Positions 45,021 to 57,284 of a DNA stretch of 64,000 nt are shown here, in pieces. Positions within the stretch are counted from its first letter, which is position 1. Each line of letters starts with the position of its first letter. The translations under genes were made by a program, and so were the position numbers. The stretch is from Vandiemenella viatica (lineage: Eukaryota > Arthropoda > Insecta > Orthoptera > Morabidae), in NCBI GenBank assembly GCA_031002005.1, contig CM061919.1, forward strand, positions 19,725,687-19,789,686, written 5' to 3'. Below the pieces are notes generated by a model. The model was not told the DNA's origin, ran no database searches, and saw nothing but the letters and a program-made list of their open reading frames with translations.

Positions 45021-45879
45021 AAAAATCAAGTACGTGTGGTGAGCACTGAGTTGTATTGTAAAGACATGCTATCGTCTGCCTATCATGTAACACCTCAGTG
45101 TGGACGTCGTGTGTCGGATCCCTTTCCTGCAAATACTTGTATATATGTGGTAACTTATCAAATTGTGGTATATGCCTGGACATATGTGTATGTGCGTGTT
45201 CCTGTGTGGTTATGTGTGTAATTATGGTGATAGAAGTCTACTTGAGATTTCTCTATCAGTGGCCACCTATGTAGATGTAATCAGTTGGGTGTGATGATCA
45301 CCGAGATTTGTGGCAAAGAAATGAAACATTTCGCACATCCTGTAACTATTCAGTCGCGACCTAGGGTGTTCAGTCCTTTTCCTCCAGTTACGTCTATGGA
45401 GACTGTGTGTTTGCATGGAGATGTGAGTGTGTGTATGCGTGTCTTTCTATGTGGTTGTGTGTCTATCACGATACGATTATACTCGACTTTGAGATTTCAC
45501 AATGACTGGCTAACTAAATGTTGATGGAACATGTAATTAATTGGGTGTAATGAATAATCCGTATGGGATAAGTACTGAGGTGTATGGCAAAAACATGTCA
45601 TCCTTTGCACACTCTCTACCGCCTGTCTCATGGTTTTTTGGTCAGTTATGTTTGTGTGTGGTGACGTATGGATTAGTGTGTGAGACCTAGTATGAGTATG
45701 GGAGTTATGATATTCGTCTGATGACCATGTGTCTACTGATACTCGTGGTACGTGGGGCAAATATTACTTGTAGTGTCCACACAGAAATGGCCAGCGTGGT
45801 GCGTTTACAAACCAGCTTTGCAGAGGTTGCGCTTTCTTCGGATGAGCACAGTTTTCGTCTCATACAGGCAATTATGCCT

Positions 45880-46290
45880 ACAAGGTGCAATTTTTGTCCA
45901 TATGTGGGGACGAGGTCTGGCGACGAGCACCGCGGCTGGAGTCGGCCCTGTCAGCCGACCCTGCCGTAACACAGATGGCAACGCACAGGTTCCCTGCCCT
46001 TCACTGGAGCTGCAACAGCGTGGGTGGTACTGACCCCCGATACCAGATGGCAAGTGCTGGGGGATGGGCTGAGCAGGCCGTCCCAAGGTCGGCGACTGAG
46101 AGTGGTCGCTGGGGTGACGCATCCCCGGCACTGGAGAGCGAGACGGGAGACGGTTCGGCGGTGGCCATATTGGAGTTATGGACGGAGGAGACCAAGCTGG
46201 GACTGTGAACCGCACACGGCCATCACTGCAGTAAACAACGATTGCGGTAATTCTGCAGCAAATTCGTCGGATGTTCACAATAATTAGCCC
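45880..46290. other. GC-rich island in AT-rich repeats
   Basis: 45905-46215 is strongly GC-rich compared with its surroundings and open in several frames on both strands (for example 45805-46278 minus, 45885-46208 plus). No recognised domain. It could be a CpG-rich exon or promoter carried in from elsewhere, or the 5' end of a retroelement. Confidence 0.4.
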
Positions 46291-47310
46291 GGAACAAACA
46301 CCCTGGTCAACTCATTGCTCGTTCATTGTTTGTATTTTCCAAGTTTTCACTGTAGTAATTAGTAAATAAACTTATCGATTCCCTGTTCTGTTAAAGAGGT
46401 CAATATATGTAAAATCTGAGCTATGCTACCTTTGTTTATTATCAATATATCTTTCATTTCAATTCATGTTAACGTAATCCTGAAAATAACGTGTCATGTT
46501 GACTAATGCTAGAGATCAAGAAACAATTTATTTAAAATACCCAACATTGGTTGTTATATACTGAGTAGCAGAAAAGGCTTGTGGCGTGGGATAGAGGTGG
46601 TGCTGCTCATGTGAACAGTTTTGTACATATTACCAACGATACTGAATGGTAGAGAGGTCTGTAGTGTGGGTTAAATGATATGATGTTGATGTGAGGAGTT
46701 TGGTACTTGAAACACATGTTAATGATGATTTTTTTGTCAGTCTTGAGTCATGGGGGTTCTGTCAAACTTTTTCTTTGCAATGATTGGGCTGGTTGTTGTG
46801 TTGAGCTCGTTGTAGTCATGGAAATATGCGTCTGTGTGCGTCTTTCTCTGTGTCTGTATGCGTAAGTATGGTAATACCTTTCTTAAAACTCGTCTATATG
46901 GATGTATGAATTGTTGTTCTTCCCATATATTTGTGCTTGTGTGGAGACGTATGGATTTGTGGGTGAGACCTAGTATGAAAATGGAGATTATGATATCTGT
47001 CTGATAGACAAGTGTGTGGCGATGAATGGAACTGTGTAAATATATTGACATGTGAGTGTGTGTGTATGTGTGTCTTTCTATGATTTTTGGCCAGTCATGG
47101 GTGTTCTGTTCCACTTTTTCGTTGCCATGATTGGGCTAGTTGTTGAGTCTTGATCGCTATAGGTATAGAAATGTACGTGTGTATGCGTCTCTATCTCTAT
47201 GTTCATTTTATTTATTTTTTCCGTAAATGTGGTGATACCTTCCTTTAACTCGTATGTCTGGATGTATGACACTTAGGCTTGTGTGAGGTGACGTATGGCT
47301 TTGTGTTTGA

Positions 47311-47599
47311 GACCTAGTATGAATATGGGAGTTATGATATCTGTCTGATAACCAGATGTCTACTGCTACTCGTGGTACCATGGGTACATGTTACAGAATT
47401 GCAGAAAAGACTTAGGTGTGGGATAGACGTGGCGGTGCTGATGTAAACAGTTTTGAACCTAGCACACATGATGCTGGATGGTAGTGAGGTCTGTAGTGTG
47501 AGAAAAATGAGATGATATTGATGTAATGATATTTTGGTCAGTTATGAGCCATGGGGGTTCTACCCACTTTATCGTCGCCTTGATTGGGCTGGTTGTTGT
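47311..47599 (-). repeat. Partner of the 44398-44671 inverted match
   Basis: Matches in inverted orientation from gacctagtatgaat to gggctggttgttg. It is also one unit of the decayed tandem repeat of this region. Confidence 0.8.
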
Positions 47600-48483
47600 G
47601 TCTAGCTCGCTTTAGGGATGGAAATGTGAGTGTTTGTGTGTCTCTCTCTTTGTCTGTATGCGTAAATGTGGTGATACCTTCCATAAACATGTCTGTCTGG
47701 AAGTATGATTTTGCTGTCCCACCACTTACGTTTGTTTGTGCTTGTGTATGGAGATGCATGGATTTGTGGCTGAGACCTAGTTTGCATATGTGGGTTATGA
47801 TATATGTCTGATAGTCAAGTGTCTATTGGAACGCATGGTACTTGGGTCACTTTTTACTGAATGGTAGAAAGGGTTGCAGTGTGGGAGAGACATGTTGATG
47901 GTAAATGTAATCAATTTGGTGTGATGAACACTATTTATGGTATAAACACTTAGGTGTATGGTTAAAACATGCCTTCTTTTGCACACCTTCTATCTCACTA
48001 GGCTGATGATATGTAAGGAGACTTCTGTTTCTCAGCCAGTCATGATGCAAGAGAGTACTACACCACTTTTTTGTTTCCATTATTGGTGCCGGTAGTTGTG
48101 CTGAACTCTCTGTAGACTTGGACATGTGTATCTGCGTCTCTCTTTGTGCATGTAAGCGTAAGTTGGTGAAACATTCCTTTAACTCGTCAGTCTGATGATT
48201 TTTGTAACGATAGTTCTGTGCAGTTAATCAGTGGTAACGGCAATTCTGCCCCACTTCATCGTTTCGGCGATGCCTGCTGGTAGTTCTGTCAACCTCGCTG
48301 TATGAATGTACAAGTGTGTGCGTGTGTCATTCCTCTGTGGATTTGAGTCTAAAATATATGGTTATAGAATTATGCTCACCATCAACGTGTGCTTCTGCAG
48401 TTTGTGTTGGCATACGAATTGTGTTTCTCAAGTTTTTCACTACATGTACTTCGGGGTAAAAATCATTTAACAGAGAGGGTGAT

Positions 48484-48744
48484 GAGGGTATGTACCAGAG
48501 AAACGAAGGACTTGGGTACAAACTCACAGTCAGACCATTGCTTCTATATAGAAGTGTAGTATGGAGTCCACATTTTTTGTACATCAAATGCAAGGTGCAA
48601 AGGAGGGCAGCTAGATTTATCAGTGGAAAATATTCAATAAACGACATAATAAAGGAGCTGGGATGGATGTCACTGGAAGATAGGAAGAGTGTTGGGGGCT
48701 GTATGTGGCGTATAATGCTGTTAGAATGGATATTGGTGGAATAA
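48484..48744 (+). pseudogene. LINE RT tail fragment
   Basis: EGLGYKLTVRPLLLYRSVVW, KVQRRAARFISGKYS and DIIKELGWMSLEDRK match the RT tail of the older LINE at 26512-26844. The right inverted arm begins inside this fragment. The left arm holds only its last part. Confidence 0.75.
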
Positions 48745-48925
48745 TTCTGAGTGGTCTATGGAGCCTAAGTTGGCAATGACCTCAATCTGGCATTAGACTT
48801 TAGGCGATGAGGCCTAGGTGGGTAAAATATCCAAACACCCATCTTGACCTAACAATTTACAACAGTTCAAGTGTAGGTGCTATCTTCGGCGTAATAAAAC
48901 TAGTGTCGGCACCTATTGTGACTTT

Positions 48926-49383
48926 TTGGATACTTGTCGATGTGTGGGGGTCTTCTATGAAAATGTGGGTTATGATATCAGTTTGATGACCAAGATAGCT
49001 AAGAGCGTTATGGTAACTTTATCGTGGTTACTTGAACAAAGCTTGCAATTACAAACAAATGACACACTTGGTCCTGAATCCGAACTTTGGCGTCAGATGG
49101 GAACATTTAAACCGAATGGAGAACTCTCCTGGGTCCTGATTGGTTGAAAAATACTTTCCTGGGAAAAGGGAGAATTTTCTTGGAAAACTGCAATAGAACC
49201 ACCTTAAGTGAACATTTTGGTATCTGGCTACTGATTAGGAGAAGACTACGAATTTTGAATTTTTGGTTTACTTTAACGCACGAACAAAAGGTAACCCTGT
49301 CAGTAACAGAACAGGGGTTGGATTTGGAATCATTGGGAAACAGAAGGAGGTTTGAGGGAGTGCTGGGCGTATGTTGGCGATGA
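48926..49383 (+). other. Paired unknown open frames, right arm
   Basis: Mirror copies of the frames at 43648-44105. The first contains GYDISLMTKIAKSVMV, the second RTTLSEHFGIWLLIRRRL. No recognised domain. Confidence 0.25.
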
Positions 49384-49764
49384 GACTAGGGGTGGATCTT
49401 GGTGAAAGAATTAGGAATAGTGCGTAAAAGATTATCAGTAGGAGCCGGCCCTGGATTTCTTCCATAAGGGAGCGGAAAAATTTTCTATATCACACGTTGG
49501 CCACAGGCATTCTATGACGAATCAGCAGGTTCTGTGCTTAGAACTGTCTTACACTAACTCGATTTTTGTCACATAGTACTGGCGTACTTGGATTCCACAG
49601 GGGTGAAATTGTTAAGATTAACAGACAGTATTTCTTTCCTGGAACATACGTGCTGTGCTGTAAAATACAGTTGAAAGGTGGGTAAGTACATACCACAACG
49701 TATATCTCTCTGTTTCTATTCAATCACTGATGTGTCACAAGGGATTGAATTTTTAGACAAAGTA

Positions 49765-49960
49765 AAGCTAAGGACACTCAATTTGTGATTGATTACGAAA
49801 GCATAATAGAATTGATACATAGATTGATCTGGGTAGACAGATTACATATGTATGAACTTGCTCGAAAAAATTACGAGTGTGATGAAATTTTTTATACCAA
49901 AGGCAGCAGAGATAAGTTAGAGAATTAAGGTGTCGTAGTGATGCTTATATGAATTCTTTT
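49765..49960 (+). mobile_element. CR1-type LINE 3' fragment, right arm
   Basis: Inverted counterpart of 43070-43265. Confidence 0.6.
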
Positions 49961-51175
49961 TCCTTCGTTCCATCCCATGAGTTTTGCCATGGTCAAAATG
50001 GAAACATTGATTTTTCCAGGCATGGTGTGGGATAGGCTTTGTTAATCATGTCAGAAATATTTTCAAGTGGGCTCTTGTCCAAAGACAGGGTTGAGAAACA
50101 GGCTGGAAAAAATTACTGGCTGATATCAGTGGAGAGATTAACATGTATTCACTTCAGAAATGTCTGTAGGGAAAGAAACTGGTTTTCAAATCGACAACTT
50201 TGCTTAAGATTCACCGATGTTATACTTAAATACATCAGTAAACCCCTTCAATGCCTCTGAGTTTAAAAATTCGGTTGGTTCTCGCTCTGTTTCATTGCAC
50301 CTAATTTAATACATCCTTTAAAATGTGGAAATCTAGCCAAAATTCGTGAGCTATCGTTAATGCTGTTAGCTATTATATTGGTTCATAACGAATCCGATAT
50401 GATGTGCATAAGTGAGTATGTTTTCGGTATATGAATGAATTTTTAATTAGGAGCACTATATAGAAAATGGTGGGGGATAGAGGACTATGATCAGGCATTA
50501 GAGGGTAAAGCCAGGGACTGATAAAGCTGTCAAGGAATAAACTCACTGTAACTTCACATGTAAAAAAAATAATATTAATAAATGTGATTTAAAGGTATCA
50601 TTGGAGATGTGTGAAATATTCTATAATTCTTGGCCACTAAGTTGGAGGAAAATAAGGTATATAAAATATTGCTGTACAGTATAGTAATCCTACTGATTAA
50701 TAGTATGTGCTTTGCTCTATAATAACAGGGTAACATGGGAACAGAAATGTTCTGTAGGTAATATCCGCTAATGTGGACTTCTATTGTTTTTTGTAAAAAA
50801 TAGCAATGGTTCACGCTTAATCAAATGGAAGTATATTTCACAAAATCATGACACAGAACCGAAGAAAATATTTTACTGTGCTGAAATATTTGCACCTAGC
50901 TATCGATAGTATGTGTACAGAGCTTTCGCAAGAGCTAATGTACTCTGCTTGTCGCTGGGCAAACGGAAATAATGTTACTTCACGCCGAGAATAACTCCAT
51001 GGTTTCGAAATACTTGTCACATTGATATACCGATAATAGCAGACAAACAGGAGGGAGGAATACCTGAAATATTTCTCTTAAAAGCTTGGAAAATACCTAT
51101 CACGTTGAGAAGTAATGCATGCCGCGCCATCTACCGGAAACCGGGATGCTTTGCAACACGGCAGTCGAATTTTTT

Positions 51176-51410
51176 TTAACTGCTTAACGTCTCTCTAACA
51201 ATGTGGTCTTTAGAGACGGGGAACGGATGGGGGGCTAGGAATGGGAAGGAATTCGGCCATGTCCTTTTGAAGGAAGCACCCGGCATTCACCTGGAGTGAT
51301 TTGAGGAAACCATGGATGCCTGGATGTCGATTCGAACCGCCGTCTTCCCGAATGCGATGCCAGAACTCGGCAGTCGAGCGCCCGATGCCTCGGCCGAGCA
51401 AGTCGAAACG
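51176..51410 (-). mobile_element. tRNA-derived SINE in the right arm
   Basis: Inverted copy of 41628-41860 at the mirror position, with a T-run at its left edge, so the SINE was there before the duplication. Confidence 0.7.
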
Positions 51411-52323
51411 TGTCGCAACGTCCGCATTCCAGAACAGAAATAGCCATTTGGATTCGGGCCATCATGGAGACCTTCATACTCGATTTCCCGATTAATGGAT
51501 GAACTAATCGTCCATTTTCTACTTAAACCAATGGATCCATTTAAACTCCTCGAAGATAAGACTTTAATTATATTTAAGTTGCTCACTAAAGGTGGAATTG
51601 GTATACGCAACACACGTGGAATGGCCACTAGGAATTAAAGTGGTAGACGAATCCATAGTTTTGTCGCCACGATACCCTACTACTGCACGTCGTGTAGAAA
51701 CTTGTCTGACGTCCGCATTCCAGAACAGAAATATCCCTTGGTTGAGGAAATAGTTGCAGGCTAGCGCACCTGTGTAAACACGCCCTGAGCGGTGGAATTT
51801 CCCCGCTAGCTTTCACTCTCTTGGGTGAGTGGAATGTCTGCACCCAAAGAAATTAAGCCCGTGGGAGATGCTGCCATCTGGGCGGCCGGTCAAGGAACTA
51901 ACGGTCCACCATCTTGTGACGTCACGGAGGTCCCCCCACCACACCGACGGTGCTGCCACCTGGCGGTGCACCAGCTCTCTTATTACAACACTACTTATAT
52001 GAAGTGTAGAGATTAGTCATCAATGAATGAATTAATTTATCCCTTCACATTATTTGCGGTGCAATAAAATTGTTAGTAGAGCTATTAATGTATCAATTAT
52101 CGGTTGAATGCTCCCAATGTTTGTCGTCACCAATCTTACAAGTATTTTAATAGATATCAAAATTTTCAAGGTATAAATTTTCAGGACAATTTAGAAGAAG
52201 TTAGAAATCTGTATTTGGTTTTACCCTTCATAAGGATTAGGGATATTATTATATACTGTTTAGCCCGTTATAAAAACATGGTACATTAAAAAGTATTTTT
52301 TATTTTATTATTATTATCTATTT

Positions 52324-55160
52324 ATCTTCAGAATTTTTCTTTTTTTTTCTTTGTTAATTTTACTCTCTATCTGAAATAGTCTTATACCTGCTATTTCTTT
52401 TTTGTCAAATTTCTTTTACTCTTTTTTCGTAATAGTGGTTCCCAATTCTTTTTGTATGGTGACACTGTTATTGACTGCGGTTTTCTCCCTCTTCCAGTTC
52501 GTCCTTTCAAACTTCCTTTAACTTTTGCAATAGGCATTCGAATTTCAGGTGAGACAGAGAATGAAGAATCCTGCTGTCAGTTTCATCGAAAAGCATCCCA
52601 AGATCGGGCAGAATTTTTCTCCATTTCGCACCAATGATTCTGCCACAGGACTACGATTTAGGGTAGCTAGGTAAGGTCACTCCAGGAAATACATAAACAA
52701 GCATTTAACTACATGAAATTAAGGTCAATCAAACGTAATGCAAGCATGTAACAACTGTATTAGTAAATTAAAGAAGTATGTACAGTTTACCTTGGTTTCA
52801 AAAATATCAGAATTACAATTCAGAAGATAAAAATCCCACAGCATAATCTTCACACACTGCCTCACGAGAAAAACCAGACTGACATGACTACCTTAGTTGA
52901 GCAGCAATAGGTTGGTCTAGTTCTACTTATTGCCGCTCGGTGACAATACCTCACTGACAACGAAAAACGTCCAATTTCATTCTTCCCCGGTACCCCGTTA
53001 TGCCACGGTTTTTACATATTGCAAGATCAAAACTAATTGCGGTTTTTCTTACTCGTCGTCTTTTCTCATGGTAGTGATAAAAAGATTCTTTCTGAAATTG
53101 TGTTGTGGCCGAAACAAGAGACCTTTAATCACTGTCCACGGTTTTCCTGCAAACGAGCGTATTATGCTCGTTTACCAGGCTCCCTACTGAGTTGTAAAAT
53201 CATTGGAACATTAGACGTTGATTTCTTCTCTTCCAAAGATGTTTTCCGCTTACGTAGGTGGGAGAGTAGTTCTCTTGCGCGTGTGCTGCCTCTCAACAGA
53301 TTCGATACTGCTTTTAAGCTAACAGATAATATGGTGAAAACCTCAACTTCTTGAGGTCATTGCGTTAGATATGTTACTTACGGATTTATACCCGTGTCGT
53401 GTCTTAGGCTGGTAAAGCACGGTGAAGGCTGATAGGCACGAGTTAAGATGGTTGTAGCTTCGATTATGGTGATACAGTTTACCTTCTGTTATTTGGACAA
53501 TTAGTGCTATACAATTTCTCTTCAGCAGGTAGTGCCCGTAAATAATGCGTTAAACATAAAAACTCTCCAAGCGCATTAGTGCCGAGTACGTACGCACTTG
53601 TTGCCATTAGCAAGACTAGACCTTGTCGTGTTTTATTTAGCCTTGCTGTATTTTAAAATAATTTTCTGTTGTATTTTTAAGGATTTGAAATGATTCATCT
53701 ATCAGCAGGAGCACCAAATCGTTTTAAAGTCATTCGGCAGGAACTTTCAGCTTAGTGCTTATTAGTTTCGTCTTTCATATTTGAAATAAACAGTAAAACT
53801 TCTTTGGCTTGATTCCATTTACTAACACGTTATCTAATACTTAAATGATCCGAAGATATGCTTTGCTAGCAGTAACTTTTACAACTCGAAGCGAACACAC
53901 GAAATTTTCTCACGCTCAACCGACATTATTGCCATCCCCTTTCTAAACGTTACTATAGCTACCAATTTCTTTCTCAGAATAATTATTATTCTTTTCTTTA
54001 AGTAATCTGTTATACTACAACCTGAGTGGCAATTCTTGGATTTCACCTTTCATTCTCACAAAGATACTACAGTTAAAGTAATCTACACCTACACAATAGC
54101 TCTACGCTTGCCAGAAAATCAATATGAAACCATCTTAGAGGTAAATTCCGTATTTTTCTAAAGTTTGCGCCAAGAACTGTTGTATCGCTGAACAAATTTT
54201 CAGACACACTTTTGACGGAAAACTGTGTAATTACAATGCTTCGCATTACGTTGGCTCCAATCGGTGGCTGCAGCAAATTGTATTGTACATGACATAGTTA
54301 ACTCGCCACTGAGATCATGCAACGAATCGCATCTGGTACACACGAGGGCTCAGAGCACAAACGCTGCACCCACTCTTTGTACCGTCCGAATGACAAAGAG
54401 GCGGCGGCGAACGATCTACAGAGAAAACTGACAGATGAGCAAACAAAGGCAAGAAACACAGTGCCTAATACAGCGGCCCTTGTCACAACACACAGGCTTC
54501 GTACTAGCAATACATTGGACAGACTGGAGTCGTAACTCTTCTTAAAAGACGAACTTGCAAATATTAATGTTACTTTTACTTTCTCACAACACGAAACGAA
54601 ATTGTGCGTCATTTTCTGTTAACAAGAACATTTTTCAGAAAAACAAAATTTGTACACTACCTCGGCTTCCTGTTGATGGGTGCCATCTACTATGAAATTA
54701 AAAACGTCAAGGTATTTTGTCAGCACTAAGGGCTACTATTTCCTCATTCTCCAAGTATTTGATAAAACATGCCCTCACGCACCTAGTTCCCCACAATAGT
54801 ACTATTTTTTCCGTTAAAGACGCACTACCTTGTGTTAATCACACAACGTTCAAACTTAATCTGTTGCTGTTAAATAATAATCTGTATCATCTACCACATA
54901 CTACTCAGGTAAAAATTAAAAACTGAAGTTTATTTCTAAAACTAACGAAGTAAAATTTCTTTTACGTTAAGATTACATAAAAGTACTAAATACAAAGTTG
55001 TGACGTCAGATTTGCAATTACAAGTTGAAATTGCCAAGTAACTATTAAGACCGTCACTTAGAAAGTACAATTCAATCTGATATAGTTTCCCTATGTATCA
55101 TCCCTAATGAAAATTACCGTTCTCTTTTATGACTATTTACCAAACTCTAAAAAGATTTGT
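52324..55160. other. Non-coding stretch with a few unrecognised frames
   Basis: Open frames at 52930-53354 (plus, two overlapping frames) and 54298-54612 (minus) / 54317-54535 (plus) have no known motif. 54300-54540 is more GC-rich than its surroundings and its plus frame (NDKEAAANDLQRKLTDEQTK) has a hydrophilic, helix-like composition, so it could be an exon. This is unproven. Confidence 0.3.
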
Positions 55161-55164
55161 TCGA

Positions 55165-55395
55165 GGGTGGTGGGTGAGCGGTAACGTTCGGGGCTCGCAT
55201 GCGAGAGTACGCGGGTTTGAATCCACGTCTGGGTATCCAAATTAGGATTTCCATGGTTTCCCCAAATCAGTCCTGGAGAATGCTGGGGTTCTTCCTTCAA
55301 AAGGCAGTGGCCGAATTTCTTCCCGTTCCTTGCCTCCATTGCTTCCCCGCCTGTAATGATCTCCTCGTCGACGAATCCTGAAGCAAAAAAAACAT
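55165..55395 (+). mobile_element. tRNA-derived SINE
   Basis: The head reads GGTGGGTGAGCGGTAACG (A box) and GCGGGTTTGAATCC (B box). The body has ccatggtttccccaaatcag, ggccgaatttcttcccgttc and gtaatgatctcctcgtcgac. An A-rich tail starts at 55384. Probably the most complete member of the family here. Confidence 0.8.
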
Positions 55396-55399
55396 AAAG

Positions 55400-56430
55400 A
55401 AAGCAGCATTTTTTTGAAAATTAAATAGTTTCCTATGTTACTGTAGCAGGGCTGTGCGATAGATTTTCTCAGTCTCTTGGAAGTCCTCTAAAAGCCACCC
55501 TTATAAGTATTTTCTTTTAAATATCGTTGGATTGTGATATTTTTTAAATTGCATAAAATGTAAATGTACTATTTTATTTTGAAAATATAAACTTTGAAAT
55601 AATATCATCAACTCGCAATTACGAAACTCTACTACACCTTTATCCTCCTAACTTTAGCAAGTTCGTTAACTAGGACGTGTGTAGTCAAGAATGGCAGCGA
55701 ATATAGATTAATCTGAAATTAATGTTAGATTTCTGAATTGTGTTTGGCTTGTCGACCTTCTTGTGTATGGGTTTATGAATTTTAAATTGATAAACTTTTT
55801 TTCACACTAGCCATAGAGACAGGGATTGTTAATAAATTTCATATATATACAACAGTATTCAGATTAAAGTAATTAAATTATTTCGGCAGAAATAATAAAA
55901 CATTCAAACGTTTTATTTAATATGGATGCATTCGGGAAATACCACATAATTTTTCTTAAAGATCATTTGCATTTACATCAAATTCATTTTTGACCGAAAG
56001 TATTGACTGGAGATTGGTGCAATAATTTTCTAGCGTTTTATCTCTACTTTACCGTATACGAATGTGGTAGCAATAGTATAATGGACTAGTCGAGTGGTCT
56101 AGCTCCTCTTCTGTGGGCGTAATTTGGAATCGGCAGAGAGTGTCTGGAAACTCAGGTACAAATCTTTATGGAGTTGCTGCTGCTGACCTCCGGCGACCTC
56201 GACTCCACTCTCCAGCTCAGCTGTAAGGGTATTTACTAATATCAGGTTCTGACACCACTGTGGATTAAGGCCACAGACCTGTGTGGTTGATAACATGGAT
56301 TCACCAACTTAGGCTTACTATGGTAACCGGCAGGTTCTCTTATATTTTACCAGTGAGAACACAGCCTAACTGCTGTACGATACTGTTTATTGCTCGTCCT
56401 TGACTGAATACATATCATCCGTTTTGAGGC
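55400..56430. other. AT-rich non-coding stretch
   Basis: No recognised gene. Confidence 0.3.
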
Positions 56431-56439
56431 ATCAACATT

Positions 56440-56826
56440 GCACTGCGAACTGACAACTCACTGCAAAGACAAATTAGACCCCATTCAGACACAAACAAAT
56501 ATCACAATTCAGGCACTTACCAACTCACCTGTCAAAAATGTGAAGCAATGTACATAGGGCAAACACATGAGAGCATTAAAATACAGTAACCATTCCACAT
56601 TTACCGAACACCTAATAGAAAATGACAATTCACCAACAAACATAAACACAGATATGCAAATTCTCACTATAAACAACCACAGATACAACACGTTCACTAC
56701 ACAGGAAAACTTATATATTCAAAAAGCAAAAAATGAAGGCAAACACGTACTAAACGACCAAGTAAACCTCACAAATAAAACGTTCCTCCATCTAATATAC
56801 ACAAACTCGACAGACAAAACAAAATA
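56440..56826 (+). pseudogene. GIY-YIG endonuclease pseudogene of Penelope-like element, copy 2
   Basis: HNSGTYQLTCQKCEAMYIGQ shows the CxxC and YIG motifs, but the first motif is GTY rather than GIY. A deletion of about 32 bases just after YIGQT (near 56566), relative to copy 1, removes the conserved arginine region and shifts the frame. The following frame (56567-56826) continues with MRALKYSNHSTFTEHLIEND and the lysine-rich tail. Inactive. Confidence 0.75.
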
Positions 56827-57241
56827 AACACAAAATGCATTAAAAAAACACACATATGTACATCACACATAATTACAAAATACACTAACAACATCATCAC
56901 GCATATACGCACTTTTCAAAACTCGCGCTATCGGCACGAGACATGTCATACACAAACAAGATAGCTGCAGCAGATAACCGAAGGACGCCAAAGCGCACCA
57001 GAGCCAAGACATAAACAAACCAGCTGGCACAACAGACGAATGATGAGAACGCATAATTGTGTAAATATGATACAGGCAAAACATGCTTTGTATAAGGAAA
57101 CAGAGATGCGCAGCTGCATACCATAATAACAAATGTAAATAGTAAGTAACTATTAGCTATAAAAATATCCCATGCTCATAATTACGTAATAATAGGAAAA
57201 AAATGTATATAAAACGGTATATAATAACTGTAACACAGATT

Positions 57242-57284
57242 CGTCGCTGATGATGTCTCGATGAGAGGTGAAACGCGTACGACG
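57242..57284 (+). ncRNA. Hammerhead ribozyme motif, copy 2
   Basis: Stem I CGTCG (57242-57246) pairs perfectly with CGACG (57280-57284). The core CTGATGA is at 57247-57253, a short stem II (TCTC/GAGA) follows, then GAAA at 57270-57273, a minimal stem III in ACGCGT (57273-57278), and A at the cleavage position (57279). The order and spacing match a type I hammerhead with the very short stem III known from Penelope-like elements. Stem II has extra unpaired bases. Confidence 0.65.

Larger units (their letters stand above)
45040..48340 (+). repeat. Decayed long-period repeats in the spacer
   Basis: Two landmarks recur in the same orientation. gacctagt(a/t)tgaa...atgatat occurs at about 45685, 46966, 47311 and 47782. 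The cagt(c/t)atg...ttctg...cacttt...gattgggctggttgttg block occurs at about 46738, 47090, 47535, 48035 and 48223. Spacing varies from about 180 to 500 bases. GT-rich runs lie within the units. The GC-rich island at 45905-46215 interrupts them. Confidence 0.65.
48634..52323 (-). repeat. Right arm of a large inverted duplication
   Basis: Reverse-complement partner of 40815-44397. It contains the same SINE, CR1-like fragment and short open frames. Around 52020-52130 it has about 100 bases absent from the left arm. Confidence 0.9.

Noticed and set aside
47584..47811. Val/Cys-rich frames in the spacer repeats
   Set aside because: They arise from GT-rich repeat sequence and recur only because the repeat recurs.
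40815..52323. DNA transposon with giant terminal inverted repeats
   Set aside because: No TSD, no defined termini (the outer limit is in AT-rich simple repeat) and no transposase in the spacer.
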